The notes under the pieces: model-generated | What the model was told of the DNA's origin: nothing | The model's database searches: none | Seen by the model: only the letters and a program-made list of their open reading frames with translations | Translations under genes and position numbers: made by a program | NCBI RefSeq assembly: GCF_004362145.1 | Contig: NZ_SNXC01000014.1 | Location: 124,001-188,000 of the forward strand | Reading direction: 5' to 3' | From: Marinomonas balearica | GTDB lineage: Bacteria > Pseudomonadota > Gammaproteobacteria > Pseudomonadales > Marinomonadaceae | Length of the DNA: 64,000 bases | Shown: positions 1 to 9,384 of the stretch, in pieces | How the letters are laid out: the number at the start of each line of letters is the position of its first letter | Numbering within the stretch: the stretch's first letter is position 1

Positions 1-1058
1 TTGTATTGCTGTCTACTTTTTTAGTTCTATTTGGATTGGCGTGGCGCTTTAATAAAGGACGACTGATCCTCGTTGTATTTGCGTTATGTTATCCGTTGCT
101 TATGGTAAAACAGTTCCCTAATCACAGTATTTCTGATTTTGTGACTGTCTCACTTATTGCTCTGTTTATTGCTGGATTAGTAAGTGAAAAAGGGTTCGCC
201 AACCGCTTTTCATTTAACCGTTTGTTATTTATTGGCATGCTCGTGTTGTGGAATATGGCTGAAATTCGGGAATGGGTTTCGTTTGATAAATTGGATCAAA
301 TGGATGTGCCTATTGTTGAAAAATCAATTCGATCAAGCCTGCTAATGGTTATTGAGGTTGTTGTACTAGGAGTCATATGCACACGGGCGATACTGCAAAA
401 TGATCGATTTTCAGCAAGCGTTCTAGTCAGTGCTGTTGCATTGATTGTTATGCATTACCTACCTCTCGATGTAAATCAAATACAGCTTATCCTTGTGACT
501 CAGGGCGCTCTTTGGTGTTGGTTTTTACTTGTTGAAAGTCATCGAATGGCGTATCGCGATGAGCTTACTGGGCTTCCATCTCGTAGATCGTTAAATGAAG
601 ACTTTATGGCGCTGCCGAAATCTTACGCAATAGCGATGGTGGATGTAGATCATTTTAAAAAGTTCAACGATACCTACGGTCATGATATGGGCGATGAAGT
701 GTTAAGACGCGTCTCCAGTATTTTGGCTGATGAATGTCATTACGGATCTGTTTACCGATACGGTGGTGAAGAATTTACTGTGTTATATCGAGGAAAAAAG
801 GTAGAAAAAGCCGAAGAAGAGTTAGATCACATTCGAAGCTGGATTGAAGATGAGCAAATTGAAGTTGTTCATCGTGATAGTAAGAAGCGTGTTTCTGTTA
901 CGGCAAGCTTTGGACTTGCCTTGGGAGGCGGTCAAGATGAAGGGTATGAAACTTTAAAGAAAGCAGATGAGTCGCTTTATCAGGCAAAAAAGAAAGGAAG
1001 AAACCGTCTGGTTGTATACGGAAAACGTGGAAAAAGCGCAACAAAAGAAAAAACCTGA
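1..1058 (+). CDS. Membrane-bound diguanylate cyclase (GGDEF), 5' end cut by the window
   Basis: Synthesises cyclic di-GMP from two GTP at the inner membrane. The N-terminal half holds about six or seven hydrophobic segments (roughly residues 1-180 from the TTG at 6) and no recognised ligand domain, so it is probably an integral membrane sensor. The GGDEF domain starts at DELTGLPSRR; the metal-binding loop VDVDHFKKFNDTYGHD is intact and the active-site GGEEF lies at residues 253-257, so it should be catalytically competent. There is no in-frame stop between the window edge and the TTG at 6, so the true start may lie outside. No EAL domain follows. The gene ends 124 bp before a strong terminator and its stop lies inside a TetR-operator-like palindrome. 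Confidence 0.88.
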   Translation, partial: VLLSTFLVLFGLAWRFNKGRLILVVFALCYPLLMVKQFPNHSISDFVTVSLIALFIAGLVSEKGFANRFSFNRLLFIGMLVLWNMAEIREWVSFDKLDQMDVPIVEKSIRSSLLMVIEVVVLGVICTRAILQNDRFSASVLVSAVALIVMHYLPLDVNQIQLILVTQGALWCWFLLVESHRMAYRDELTGLPSRRSLNEDFMALPKSYAIAMVDVDHFKKFNDTYGHDMGDEVLRRVSSILADECHYGSVYRYGGEEFTVLYRGKKVEKAEEELDHIRSWIEDEQIEVVHRDSKKRVSVTASFGLALGGGQDEGYETLKKADESLYQAKKKGRNRLVVYGKRGKSATKEKT

Positions 1059-1070
1059 ACGATCGGTCAG
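1055..1070. promoter_or_regulatory. TetR-operator-like palindrome
   Basis: The 16-bp sequence CTGAACGATCGGTCAG is a palindrome with seven of eight base pairs matched, centred on CGATCG. That is the size and style of TetR-family operators. It overlaps the stop of the diguanylate cyclase and lies 250 bp before the TetR gene. The link to that regulator is inference. Confidence 0.3.
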
Positions 1071-1136
1071 AAAAATGTTGCGTTCAAACATTGATCGTTA
1101 TAGTCTTTATTGTGCCAATGTGGTGCAGCGGTTTGT

Positions 1137-1162
1137 AATTTAGCGATTGCCTACGCTAAATT
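1137..1162 (+). repeat. Perfect 9-bp inverted repeat
   Basis: AATTTAGCG at 1137-1145 and CGCTAAATT at 1154-1162 form a perfect hairpin with an 8-nt loop. It sits 19 bp before the terminator hairpin, so the two together look like the 3' end of an mRNA or of a small RNA. Confidence 0.45.
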
Positions 1163-1181
1163 TACTGCTGTGAGGGGAATG

Positions 1182-1207
1182 GGGGAGCAAAAAGCTCCCC
1201 TTTTTTT
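1182..1207 (+). terminator. Rho-independent terminator
   Basis: The stem GGGGAGC (1182-1188) and GCTCCCC (1194-1200) with an AAAAA loop is followed by seven T. It ends transcription from the diguanylate cyclase gene or from a possible small RNA in the 3' region. Confidence 0.85.
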
Positions 1208-1319
1208 ATTTTGGCGTTAAAATACCTACCTTACTAGTAGAGTGATTCTGAATGAAACCTATCGAATCATCATCTATCCTTGCAGGATGCTTCTTCCCAT
1301 TAATAAAATAACTTAGTGA

Positions 1320-1970
1320 GTGGCTATTTTGTCTGAAGAAAAACGTGCGAAAGATCAGCTTAAAGCTCATATTAGAGCTCAAAATGAAAAACTAATTTTA
1401 GAGGCTGCTGAACGAGTATTTGCTCGTCAGGGACTGACAAAAACAACAACGCAAATGATTGCAGATGAAGCAGGCTTACCGAAAGCAAATATTCATTATT
1501 ACTTCCGATCAAAGAAAGACCTTTTAGAAGCCGTTTTAGGGCGGATTCTTGCGCTTTGGCTCAATTCTGTAAGTCAGTTTAAATACGAAGATGGCCCTAA
1601 GGCATGTCTGACTCGTTATATTAGCGAAAAAATCGAACAATCACAGAATCACGTCAATGCTTCGAAAGTCTTTGCAATGGCATTGATTGGCGAAGAGCCT
1701 TATGTTCTTGAATACTTGCGAGAATATTTTGTCGGAGAGCTTAAAAAAGAAAGTGAGACGATAGAGCGTTGGGTTGAAGATGGTTTAATGAAGCCGGTAC
1801 CTGTCGAACATTTGTTTATTAGTCTTTGGGCTATGACGCAGACGTATGCAGATTTTGATGCTCAGGTGAAAATTCTTTTACGTACTCCAGAGCTTGACGA
1901 TGAAATGTACGATGATGCAAAAAGTTTCATTAAACGAATGGTTTTTGCCGTCTGTGGAATCGACGATTAA
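1320..1970 (+). CDS. TetR/AcrR-family regulator, RutR-like
   Basis: DNA-binding repressor of the TetR family. The N-terminal helix-turn-helix covers roughly residues 22-65, with the family signature GLPKANIHYYFRSKKDLLEAVL. The C-terminal ligand domain resembles that of E. coli RutR (YcdC), with comparable length (216 residues) and a matching WA.TQ.YADF.AQV segment near residue 167. RutR responds to pyrimidines, but identity with RutR is not claimed here. The start is a GTG at 1320. The gene is followed after 25 bp by a RhtB-type exporter and probably controls it. Upp, a pyrimidine salvage enzyme, is the next gene on the opposite strand, which may or may not be meaningful. Confidence 0.8.
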   Translation: MAILSEEKRAKDQLKAHIRAQNEKLILEAAERVFARQGLTKTTTQMIADEAGLPKANIHYYFRSKKDLLEAVLGRILALWLNSVSQFKYEDGPKACLTRYISEKIEQSQNHVNASKVFAMALIGEEPYVLEYLREYFVGELKKESETIERWVEDGLMKPVPVEHLFISLWAMTQTYADFDAQVKILLRTPELDDEMYDDAKSFIKRMVFAVCGIDD

Positions 1971-1995
1971 GCAATAGAAAAAACTTGGAGTAAGA

Positions 1996-2619
1996 ATGAC
2001 CCTTGAAAGCGCCATTACCTTTAGCATCGCGGTATTTATCTTTAGCATAACGCCAGGGCCTGGTGTGTTTGCTATTATTGCGCGAAGCATGATGTCTGGC
2101 GCTAAAAGTGCTTTGCCTCTGTCAGCAGGTATGGCGCTGGGTGACATCGTTTATTTGGTTATGGCATGCTTTGGTTTGGCAACCATAGCAACGCGTTGGG
2201 AAGAAGTGTTTTTAGCCATTCGTTTTATCGGTGCCGCTTATCTGGTCTATCTCGGCTGGAAAATGTGGGTGTCGCCACTTCAAGTCGTCGATGATGAGGC
2301 TGGTGCTTCTGCACCCCGCGAGTCTGCACTAAAAGGGCTTCTCCAAGGTTTTGCTATTTCCTCATCTAATCCGAAAGTTGTTCTTTTTTATATTGCGTTT
2401 TTACCGACGTTCTTAGATGTGACTTTATTAAACTCGCAAGACATCGTTATAACGTCATTGCTGGCTTATGTGGCTTTGATGCTTGGCTTGTCTTTGATTG
2501 CATACAGTGCATCACAAGCTCGCCGTGTCATGAAAACACAAAGGGCACAACGTCGCCTGAATCAGGGAGCGGGTTCTGTCATGATTGGTGCGGGAGCATT
2601 TTTAGCGCTGAAAAATTGA
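1996..2619 (+). CDS. LysE/RhtB-family amino-acid exporter
   Basis: Inner-membrane exporter of amino acids or related metabolites. The 207-residue length, about six hydrophobic segments and the N-terminal SITPGPGVFAIIARS motif (the family's PGP motif) are characteristic. A GGAG ribosome-binding site precedes the ATG at 1996. It lies 25 bp after the TetR gene on the same strand, a common regulator-exporter pairing. The substrate cannot be told from the sequence. Confidence 0.85.
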   Translation: MTLESAITFSIAVFIFSITPGPGVFAIIARSMMSGAKSALPLSAGMALGDIVYLVMACFGLATIATRWEEVFLAIRFIGAAYLVYLGWKMWVSPLQVVDDEAGASAPRESALKGLLQGFAISSSNPKVVLFYIAFLPTFLDVTLLNSQDIVITSLLAYVALMLGLSLIAYSASQARRVMKTQRAQRRLNQGAGSVMIGAGAFLALKN

Positions 2620-2641
2620 AGCGAGTGCTTTTGTCGTTGAG

Positions 2642-2711
2642 ACGATTAAAGTTAAAGGGACGATTAAAGTTAAAGGGACGATAGATGTTTTAATATCGCC
2701 ACTTTAACTTT
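2642..2711. repeat. 18-bp tandem duplication forming the left arm of a long hairpin
   Basis: An 18-bp unit beginning ACGATTAAAG occurs at 2642-2659 and again at 2660-2677. Bases 2666-2683 pair with 2694-2711 over 18 positions with two mismatches around a 10-nt loop. The structure lies between the convergent exporter and upp genes and may stop transcription from both sides, although no clear T-tract follows. Confidence 0.6.
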
Positions 2712-2742
2712 GCAAGCTATCCTAAATAATAATGCGCTCTGG

Positions 2743-3399
2743 TTATTGTGTACCGTAGATTCGGTCTCCCGCATCTCCTACGCCAGGGCGAATATAGGCT
2801 TTTTCGTCTAATTCTCTGTCGATAGAGCCTACGTATATTGGCACATCTTTATGCGCTGTTTTAAATGCTTCAATTCCTTCTGGTGCGGCAAATAAGCAAA
2901 TAAAACGTATGTCTTTTGCTCCCATGGCCTTCATTTTATCAATCGCAGCGATAGCAGAATTTCCTGTGGCGAGCATAGGGTCGACCACTATGATAGTGCG
3001 CTCTTCGACCGAGTGAGGCATTTTCAAATAGTATTCTACTGGGCGTTTTGTTTCTGGGTCGCGGTACATTCCAACATGCCCTACACGAGCCGAGGGAGAA
3101 AGCTTTAAAACACCTTCCGCTAGGCCATTACCTGCGCGCATTATGGTTACAATACAGAGTTTTTTCCCTTTTAAAACAGGGCTCAGAGCTGTTTCTAGTG
3201 GTGTTTCGACTTCAATATCGATGGTCTCTAAATCACGAGTTGCTTCATAACCTATGAGCGTACCCAGTTCTTCTACAAGCATCCGAAACTCGCGAGTGCT
3301 GGTGTTTTTATCTCGTAAACTGGTCAGTTTATGTTTAACAAATGGGTGTTCAACAAGGTAAACATCAGTGTAACTTGTTAGAATTTCGTCTCGTGTCAT
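2743..3399 (-). CDS. upp: Uracil phosphoribosyltransferase
   Basis: Converts uracil and PRPP to UMP in pyrimidine salvage, in the cytoplasm. The PRPP-binding motif [12 protein letters not shown] is present, as are the N-terminal HPFVKHKLT and the C-terminal [14 protein letters not shown] characteristic of Upp. At 218 residues it is about ten longer than the E. coli enzyme, the difference being at the N-terminus. It stands alone, with no uraA permease nearby. The 216-bp gap to lon should hold divergent promoters. Confidence 0.95.
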   Translation of the reverse strand: MTRDEILTSYTDVYLVEHPFVKHKLTSLRDKNTSTREFRMLVEELGTLIGYEATRDLETIDIEVETPLETALSPVLKGKKLCIVTIMRAGNGLAEGVLKLSPSARVGHVGMYRDPETKRPVEYYLKMPHSVEERTIIVVDPMLATGNSAIAAIDKMKAMGAKDIRFICLFAAPEGIEAFKTAHKDVPIYVGSIDRELDEKAYIRPGVGDAGDRIYGTQ

Positions 3400-3615
3400 G
3401 ATTTTTCCCTCTATAACTATGAGCTAATCATATCATAGGCTTTTCAAGCAGATGCAATTTTCCTGTCTGCTAAGTCAGTTTTGAGAAATGTTTGCAGAAG
3501 GTTGTAATTTCTGTCTTCGACACTACATATTTTCCATCGATTAATATTTTGCTACTTAAAACGTTTTTTAGTCTCGTTTCTAATAAGTGGCGTTTTTGTA
3601 TAAGGCGAAAAGTGA

Positions 3616-6051
3616 ATGAGTGATGACAATGTATATGAGCAACCAGAGAGTGAAATCATTGACTCAGATGCAGATGAGGTTGTGATTAGCGACCCTAAAG
3701 CGCTTGCTTTGCCTGACGATGTGTTACCTGAAACCTTGTTTATCTTGCCTGTATCGAGTCGACCATTTTTTCCTGCTCAAGTACAGCCTGTTATGGTTGA
3801 TGCCGCACCTTGGGAAGATACGCTGGAGCGGATCGCGGAGTTTCCGCAAGCCGCAGTCGGGCTGATTTATGCTGAAAAAACGTCAAGTGGCGCGCCAAAC
3901 GTTGAAAATTTTAAACAAATCGGGTGTGTAGCAAGAGTTCATAAGGCAGAAAAGCAAGACGAAAAAATTACTTTTTTAGCGCAAGGGCTAAAGCGTATTG
4001 AAATAGTTGAATGGTTAGATAAAGAAGCGCCGTATTTAGCAAGAGTGCGCTACATTAATGATTCGACCGTGGCCGATGAAGAGGCCAAAGCTTATTCGAT
4101 TGCAATACTTGATGCTATTAAAGAGCTTATCCGCATAAATCCGTTGTTTAGTGAAGATTTGCGTCAATATTTGGGACGTTTTTCTTTCAACGAGCCTGGA
4201 TTGCTAGCGGACTTTGCTGCGTCAATTACTTCAGCAGAGCCAAATGAGCTGTATGGTGCGCTGAGTACGCTACCTGTAATAGATAGAATGAAGCAGTCCT
4301 TACTTTTACTTAAAAAGGAGTTGGAAATTGCCCACCTGCAGAAAGAAATTTCTGCTGAAGTAAATGACAAAATTAGTAAGCATCAGCGAGAGTTCTTTCT
4401 TAAAGAACAGCTTAAAGTGATCCAAAAAGAGTTGGGTATTTCTAAAGATGATCGAACTTCTGATGTGGATACCTTTCAAGAGAGATTGGATGGAAAGGAA
4501 GTGCCCGATGCGGTGTCTGAGAAAATTCAGGAAGAATTGAACAAGCTCAGCATTCTTGAAACAGGATCTCCGGAATATGGCGTTACTCGCAATTATTTAG
4601 ATTGGGCTACTTCATTGCCTTGGGGTGTTCATTCAAATGACAATTTAGATATATCCAAAGCACGAGATGTTTTGAATGCACATCATTCAGGCCTAGATGA
4701 TGTTAAAGATCGAATCATCGAATTTTTGGCATTAGGGGCTCATCGTAAAGAAATGGGTGGATCCATCATGTTGCTGGTCGGTCCACCTGGTGTCGGTAAA
4801 ACGTCGATTGGTAAATCCGTCGCTGCGGCATTGGATAGAAAGTTCTTCCGTTTTAGTTTAGGGGGGATGCGCGATGAATCTGAAATTAAAGGACACCGCC
4901 GAACTTATGTTGGCTCGTTACCGGGTAAGTTTGTTCAAGCTCTTAAAGATGTTCAGGTTGAGAACCCAGTCATTATGCTCGATGAAATCGATAAAATCGG
5001 TTCTTCTTTTCAAGGCGACCCTGCCTCTGCGCTATTAGAGGCACTTGATCCAGAACAAAATAGTGAGTTTTTGGATCATTACTTGGATATGCGCATTAAT
5101 TTATCTAAGACGTTGTTTGTTTGTACCGCGAACCAATTAGACACGATTCCTGCTCCTTTGTTAGATCGGATGGATGTTATTCGTCTATCCGGTTATATTG
5201 GTGAAGAAAAGCTGGCAATTGCCAAGCAGCATTTATGGCCAAAACTGCTCAAAAAAAATAAATTGCTGAAGAAACAACTGAACATAACAGATGCAGCGCT
5301 AAAGCATGTGATTGAGTTTTATGCTCGCGAGGCGGGTGTACGTGGGCTAGACAAGCTCTTGCAAAAGATCTTAAGAAAATCTGTAGTGCAACTGCTGACA
5401 ACTGAAACGGACAGCATTAACGTCGGGGTAAAAGACATCGAAGAGCTATTAGGCATGCCATATTTTCGCCCTGATAAAACATTGAAAGGCGTTGGGGTTG
5501 TAACAGGCTTAGCCTGGACTTCGATGGGAGGTGCAACGTTGCCTGTTGAAGCGAACAAAGTTCATGAACTCACACGAGGTCTGAAATTGACGGGTAAATT
5601 GGGCGATGTTATGAAAGAGTCTGCTGAGATCGCTTACTCGTATGTTTTGTCGCATACGAAAAGTTATCAAAGTACTCCAGAGTTTTTTGACAAATGTTTG
5701 ATTCATTTGCATGTTCCAGAAGGTGCAACGCCAAAGGATGGACCTAGCGCTGGTGTCACGATTGCAACGGCATTAATGTCTTTGGCAAAAGGTCAAACGG
5801 TAAACCGCCCATTAGCGATGACAGGGGAATTAACTCTGACAGGTCAAGTTTTGGCTGTTGGCGGAATACGAGAAAAGATCATTGCAGCGAAGCGAAGTAA
5901 GATAAATGAAGTCATTCTTCCAGAAGCAAATCGTCGAGACTTTGAAGAATTGCCGGAGTCAGTAAAAGAGGGGATTTCAGTCCATTTTGCAGAGAGGTTC
6001 ACAGATGTTGAAAAAATCGTTTTCGGCAAACAGAGTAATGATGTGCACTAA
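3616..6051 (+). CDS. ATP-dependent Lon-family protease (AsrA-like second Lon)
   Basis: Cytoplasmic AAA+ serine protease degrading regulatory and damaged proteins. Domains in order: an acidic extension (1-35), the Lon substrate-binding domain (about 40-240), coiled coil, the AAA+ module with Walker A GPPGVGKT at 389-396 and Walker B VIMLDEID near 455, and the protease domain with the dyad S711 (DGPSAG) and K754. The 43-residue dyad spacing is that of E. coli Lon. The longer acidic N-terminus and divergent N-domain resemble Pseudomonas aeruginosa AsrA rather than housekeeping Lon, and the clpX-lon-hupB neighbourhood is absent, so I call it a paralogue. It has its own terminator. Confidence 0.88.
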   Translation: MSDDNVYEQPESEIIDSDADEVVISDPKALALPDDVLPETLFILPVSSRPFFPAQVQPVMVDAAPWEDTLERIAEFPQAAVGLIYAEKTSSGAPNVENFKQIGCVARVHKAEKQDEKITFLAQGLKRIEIVEWLDKEAPYLARVRYINDSTVADEEAKAYSIAILDAIKELIRINPLFSEDLRQYLGRFSFNEPGLLADFAASITSAEPNELYGALSTLPVIDRMKQSLLLLKKELEIAHLQKEISAEVNDKISKHQREFFLKEQLKVIQKELGISKDDRTSDVDTFQERLDGKEVPDAVSEKIQEELNKLSILETGSPEYGVTRNYLDWATSLPWGVHSNDNLDISKARDVLNAHHSGLDDVKDRIIEFLALGAHRKEMGGSIMLLVGPPGVGKTSIGKSVAAALDRKFFRFSLGGMRDESEIKGHRRTYVGSLPGKFVQALKDVQVENPVIMLDEIDKIGSSFQGDPASALLEALDPEQNSEFLDHYLDMRINLSKTLFVCTANQLDTIPAPLLDRMDVIRLSGYIGEEKLAIAKQHLWPKLLKKNKLLKKQLNITDAALKHVIEFYAREAGVRGLDKLLQKILRKSVVQLLTTETDSINVGVKDIEELLGMPYFRPDKTLKGVGVVTGLAWTSMGGATLPVEANKVHELTRGLKLTGKLGDVMKESAEIAYSYVLSHTKSYQSTPEFFDKCLIHLHVPEGATPKDGPSAGVTIATALMSLAKGQTVNRPLAMTGELTLTGQVLAVGGIREKIIAAKRSKINEVILPEANRRDFEELPESVKEGISVHFAERFTDVEKIVFGKQSNDVH

Positions 6052-6088
6052 TTGATCAAAAAATATTTAAAAAGTGATTAAAAATATG

Positions 6089-6118
6089 AAAAGCCGAGCG
6101 ATATGTTCGGCTTTTTTG
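6089..6118 (+). terminator. Rho-independent terminator after the lon paralogue
   Basis: AAAAGCCGA (6089-6097) pairs with TCGGCTTTT (6107-6115), and the T-run continues to 6117. It lies 40 bp after the lon-type stop. Confidence 0.9.
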
Positions 6119-6186
6119 TTTGGTCTTAGGTAGAATGTCGCGAATTGTTTTTACTCAGCATAACCGCAAGATTCAGAGGCTCTGGC

Positions 6187-7566
6187 ATGCCTAAACAGGC
6201 AACTTTTACGCAAGGTTCAACGTTAAAACACATTGTTACTATGTCGTTCACTGGGGCATTGGGGCTGATGATTATGTTCCTAGTTGACCTTGTCGATATG
6301 CTATTCCTTTCTATGCTGGATGAAAAGGAAGCCGTTGCTGCGGTCGGTTTCGCCAGCACCATTATGTTTTTTACCATTTCTATATGCATTGCGGTTTCCA
6401 TAGCTGCTGCTGCAATGGTGTCACGCGCGATAGGCAGTGGCGACATCGAGCTTGCAAAAAGGCGCGCGGTGAATGTACTGGCCTATGGTATTGTTTTTTC
6501 GACCGTGCTGGTTTACTTGGTGTGGCCAAAAATCCCTCATATTCTGCTTTATATCGGCGCTTACGGAAGAACGCTTGATCTGGCGACAGATTATTTACAG
6601 ATTGTGATGTTGGGGTTGCCCGCGGTCATGATCGGTATGATTGGTTCAGGCATTATGCGCGCGCTTGGTGATGCACGACGTGCTATGTACGCCACTTTGG
6701 TAGGAGGGATTGTTAATGCGGTATTGGACCCAATTTTAATCTTTCTATTCCGCCTTGACGTTCAAGGAGCGGCACTTGCATCTCTGATTGCTCGCTTTTC
6801 TATGGTTGCGGTGAGTTATTATGGTGTTGTGCAGATCCACAAAATGCTGGGCGAGTTTGACCTAATGGATTTTATAAAAGACATTCGCCCTATTTCCTTT
6901 ATCGCATTGCCAGCGATGTTAACCAATATTTGTTCTCCTTTAGCAAACGTGATTGTAATGGAATATGCTTCTAGCTACGGTGATGATGTGGTTGCGGCGG
7001 TTGCCATTGTAGGGCGCGTCATTCCGGTTGTATTTGGTGGTTTGTTTGCTTTGACTGGTGCTGTTGGGCCGATTTTAGGTCAAAATTATGGTGCACGGCG
7101 CTTCGATCGAATGCATAACACGATATCGAGTGCGGTGACTTATTCTTTTTCATATACTGCGATTGTGTGTTTATGCTTATTTTGGTCGAAAGAGTGGCTA
7201 ATTTCGGCGTTTAGTGCTTCGAATGAAACTGCTGAAATGATTCGCTTTTTTGCGACATATGTTTCATTTAGTTTTTTATTCCAAAGTCTTATGTTTATTG
7301 CTATTGCTGCTTTTAATAGTTTAGGTAGACCCTTTAGCGGAACTGCTTTGAACTTTTGTCGTGCTACATTGGGAACTTGGCCACTGATTTCTTTTTTTAC
7401 TTTGTTTATGGATGAAAAAGGTGTGTGGATGGGACAGGCAGTAGGTTCGGTTATCTTCGGCTGTATTGCTTTAGTTATGGTGCGCCGCTATATCAATGAA
7501 CTAGAATCTAACGCAGCAAACGAAATCGCACTTAAAGAATCGCTTCCATATGAGGATGTCGCTTAA
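6187..7566 (+). CDS. MATE-family multidrug/Na+ antiporter
   Basis: Twelve-segment inner-membrane exporter that uses a cation gradient to expel drugs or metabolites. The 459-residue length, repeated hydrophobic segments and MATE-type motifs such as the loop ALGDARRAM and VGGIVNAVLDPILIF fit the family. I take the ATG at 6187 (MPKQATFTQG) because AGAGG stands upstream at suitable spacing; a TTG at 6145 would add 14 polar residues. It is convergent with tlyA, 32 bp apart. The transported substrate is unknown. Confidence 0.87.
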   Translation: MPKQATFTQGSTLKHIVTMSFTGALGLMIMFLVDLVDMLFLSMLDEKEAVAAVGFASTIMFFTISICIAVSIAAAAMVSRAIGSGDIELAKRRAVNVLAYGIVFSTVLVYLVWPKIPHILLYIGAYGRTLDLATDYLQIVMLGLPAVMIGMIGSGIMRALGDARRAMYATLVGGIVNAVLDPILIFLFRLDVQGAALASLIARFSMVAVSYYGVVQIHKMLGEFDLMDFIKDIRPISFIALPAMLTNICSPLANVIVMEYASSYGDDVVAAVAIVGRVIPVVFGGLFALTGAVGPILGQNYGARRFDRMHNTISSAVTYSFSYTAIVCLCLFWSKEWLISAFSASNETAEMIRFFATYVSFSFLFQSLMFIAIAAFNSLGRPFSGTALNFCRATLGTWPLISFFTLFMDEKGVWMGQAVGSVIFGCIALVMVRRYINELESNAANEIALKESLPYEDVA

Positions 7567-7598
7567 CTATCGTTAGATGTCGTGTTTTTTATTTGGTC

Positions 7599-8360
7599 TT
7601 AGTCTTTTAGCATGGCGATCATCAGGTATTCTTGATTACCGTCACCGCCTTTTATTACGCTTTTTTCGTATGCAAGAATATCAAAGCCTAGATGTTGAGC
7701 AAATAAGGTCATTTCTTCTTTTAAGAGATGAACGCGTTTTTGATTTTTCACAATACCTCCTTTACTTACAAACTCTTGCCCGACTTCAAATTGAGGTTTA
7801 ACAAGCGTAATCAATTTTCCCGACCGAGACAAAAGAGAAGGAAGCTGAGGAAGGATTTTTGTTTGTGAAATAAAGGAAACGTCCATAACAATGGCATCAA
7901 ACCCTTCTTTTGGGCAGTGAGGTGCAAGATCTTCTTTAACTAGAGTACGCGCATTCATACCCTCAAAACAGATTACCTTGTGATTACTTCGCAAGGAGGA
8001 ATCCAGTTGATCATGTCCTACCTCTACGCCTACTACTTTTTGAGCGCCATGCTGTAATGAACAGTCTGTAAACCCTCCGGTTGATTGACCGACATCTAGG
8101 ATCGTTAAGTTACTAAAGTCAATTTTATGCTGCGTTAAGGCGCCTTCTAATTTCAATGCTCCACGGGATACATACTTGTCTGATTCATCCTTCTTAATGT
8201 CTAGTGGCGTGTCATCATCCAGTTTAAGGCTTGGCTTATTGACGGGCTGCCATGACCCATTAATCAGTGCGAATACTTTTTTTTGATTAATAAAAGATTG
8301 CGCTTGTGAGCGGGATTTTGCTAGACCGGATTCCGTGAGAAGGATGTCAATTCGTTTCAT
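7599..8360 (-). CDS. tlyA: TlyA-family rRNA 2'-O-methyltransferase
   Basis: Predicted SAM-dependent ribose methyltransferase acting on ribosomal RNA; older literature calls the family hemolysin A. An N-terminal S4 RNA-binding domain (about residues 1-65, MKRIDILLTESGLAKSR) is followed by an FtsJ-like Rossmann domain with SAM motif LDVGQSTGGFTDC near residue 90 and the catalytic-type segments DVSFIS and LVKPQFE. Length (253) is typical. It is monocistronic and convergent with the MATE gene. Confidence 0.9.
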   Translation of the reverse strand: MKRIDILLTESGLAKSRSQAQSFINQKKVFALINGSWQPVNKPSLKLDDDTPLDIKKDESDKYVSRGALKLEGALTQHKIDFSNLTILDVGQSTGGFTDCSLQHGAQKVVGVEVGHDQLDSSLRSNHKVICFEGMNARTLVKEDLAPHCPKEGFDAIVMDVSFISQTKILPQLPSLLSRSGKLITLVKPQFEVGQEFVSKGGIVKNQKRVHLLKEEMTLFAQHLGFDILAYEKSVIKGGDGNQEYLMIAMLKD

Positions 8361-8463
8361 GAATACGCTAAAAGAGTGGAATTTAGAGAGCGAATCATAG
8401 CAAAAACATCGAAAGCTAAGTAGTCTGTCTATAAAATTCTTTTGCGCTAATTGAATATCGAGG

Positions 8464-9336
8464 ATGTGGGATATGACAATAAAAACACTAATATCGGTGG
8501 ATGAGCTGGCTTCAATGCAAGGACAGAGGCATTTGGTCGTACTGGATTGTAGGTTTTATCTAACAGATTTGGAAAAAGGTGCTCGTGTTTACAATGAATC
8601 CCATATACCGGATGCAATTTTTGTTGATCTGCATAGTCAATTGGCTGGAGAGGAGTCAGAGCTGACAGGCAGGCACCCATTGCCTTCTGCGGCGCGGTTC
8701 AGTGAGCAAATATCAAACTGGGGCATTGATCTAAACAGTGAAGTGGTAGTTTACGACGATATGGGTGGCGCATTTGCTGCGCGTGCGTGGTGGATGCTGG
8801 CCCAGCAAGGTATCTCGGTGCGGGTTTTAAATGGGGGTTTTCCAGAGTGGCTTCGATCTGGAAATAAAGTAACTCAAAACCTACCTGAAAATATTGTAAC
8901 GCGTGTACCTATTGAGGTCTCATTTCCATGGCTCATTCACGAAGAACAAATAGTGACGAGCTTTGAATCCAATCAGTATATTTTGCTTGATGCGCGTATG
9001 AAGGACAGGTTTAACGGTGAAAACGAAAACATGGATCCGGTTGCTGGCCATATTCCAGGCGCACTAAATCGACCTTTTTTTGATAATTTAGATGAAAAGC
9101 AGACTTTTAAAGCTGCAAATCTAATTAATACAGAGTTTAGCGCGCTTCTCGGAGGAGGGGGTAGCGACTTAAAAATGAAAACTACAAATCTTCCAGTTGT
9201 TCATTACTGCGGATCGGGTGTGACGGCTTGTCATAATATATTAGCAATGAATTATGCAGGCTTTGAAGCCAAATACGTATATGTTGGTTCTTGGAGTCAA
9301 TGGGCGAAGCGAATGGTGAGAATGCTGAGACTGTAG
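8464..9336 (+). CDS. Rhodanese-type thiosulfate/3-mercaptopyruvate sulfurtransferase
   Basis: Transfers sulfane sulfur from 3-mercaptopyruvate or thiosulfate to thiophilic acceptors such as cyanide or thioredoxin. Two tandem rhodanese domains are visible (about 10-130 and 155-285). The inactive first domain contains VVVYDD and the second carries the catalytic loop CGSGVTA with Cys249. The CGSGV(T/S) loop favours 3-mercaptopyruvate sulfurtransferase (SseA type) over thiosulfate sulfurtransferase. The ATG at 8473 is an alternative start three codons in. It is divergent from tlyA. Confidence 0.88.
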   Translation: MWDMTIKTLISVDELASMQGQRHLVVLDCRFYLTDLEKGARVYNESHIPDAIFVDLHSQLAGEESELTGRHPLPSAARFSEQISNWGIDLNSEVVVYDDMGGAFAARAWWMLAQQGISVRVLNGGFPEWLRSGNKVTQNLPENIVTRVPIEVSFPWLIHEEQIVTSFESNQYILLDARMKDRFNGENENMDPVAGHIPGALNRPFFDNLDEKQTFKAANLINTEFSALLGGGGSDLKMKTTNLPVVHYCGSGVTACHNILAMNYAGFEAKYVYVGSWSQWAKRMVRMLRL

Positions 9337-9384
9337 CATTTGATATTTAGCGCTCACCATTTTCGCTGTCGCGCTAGAGGGGTT

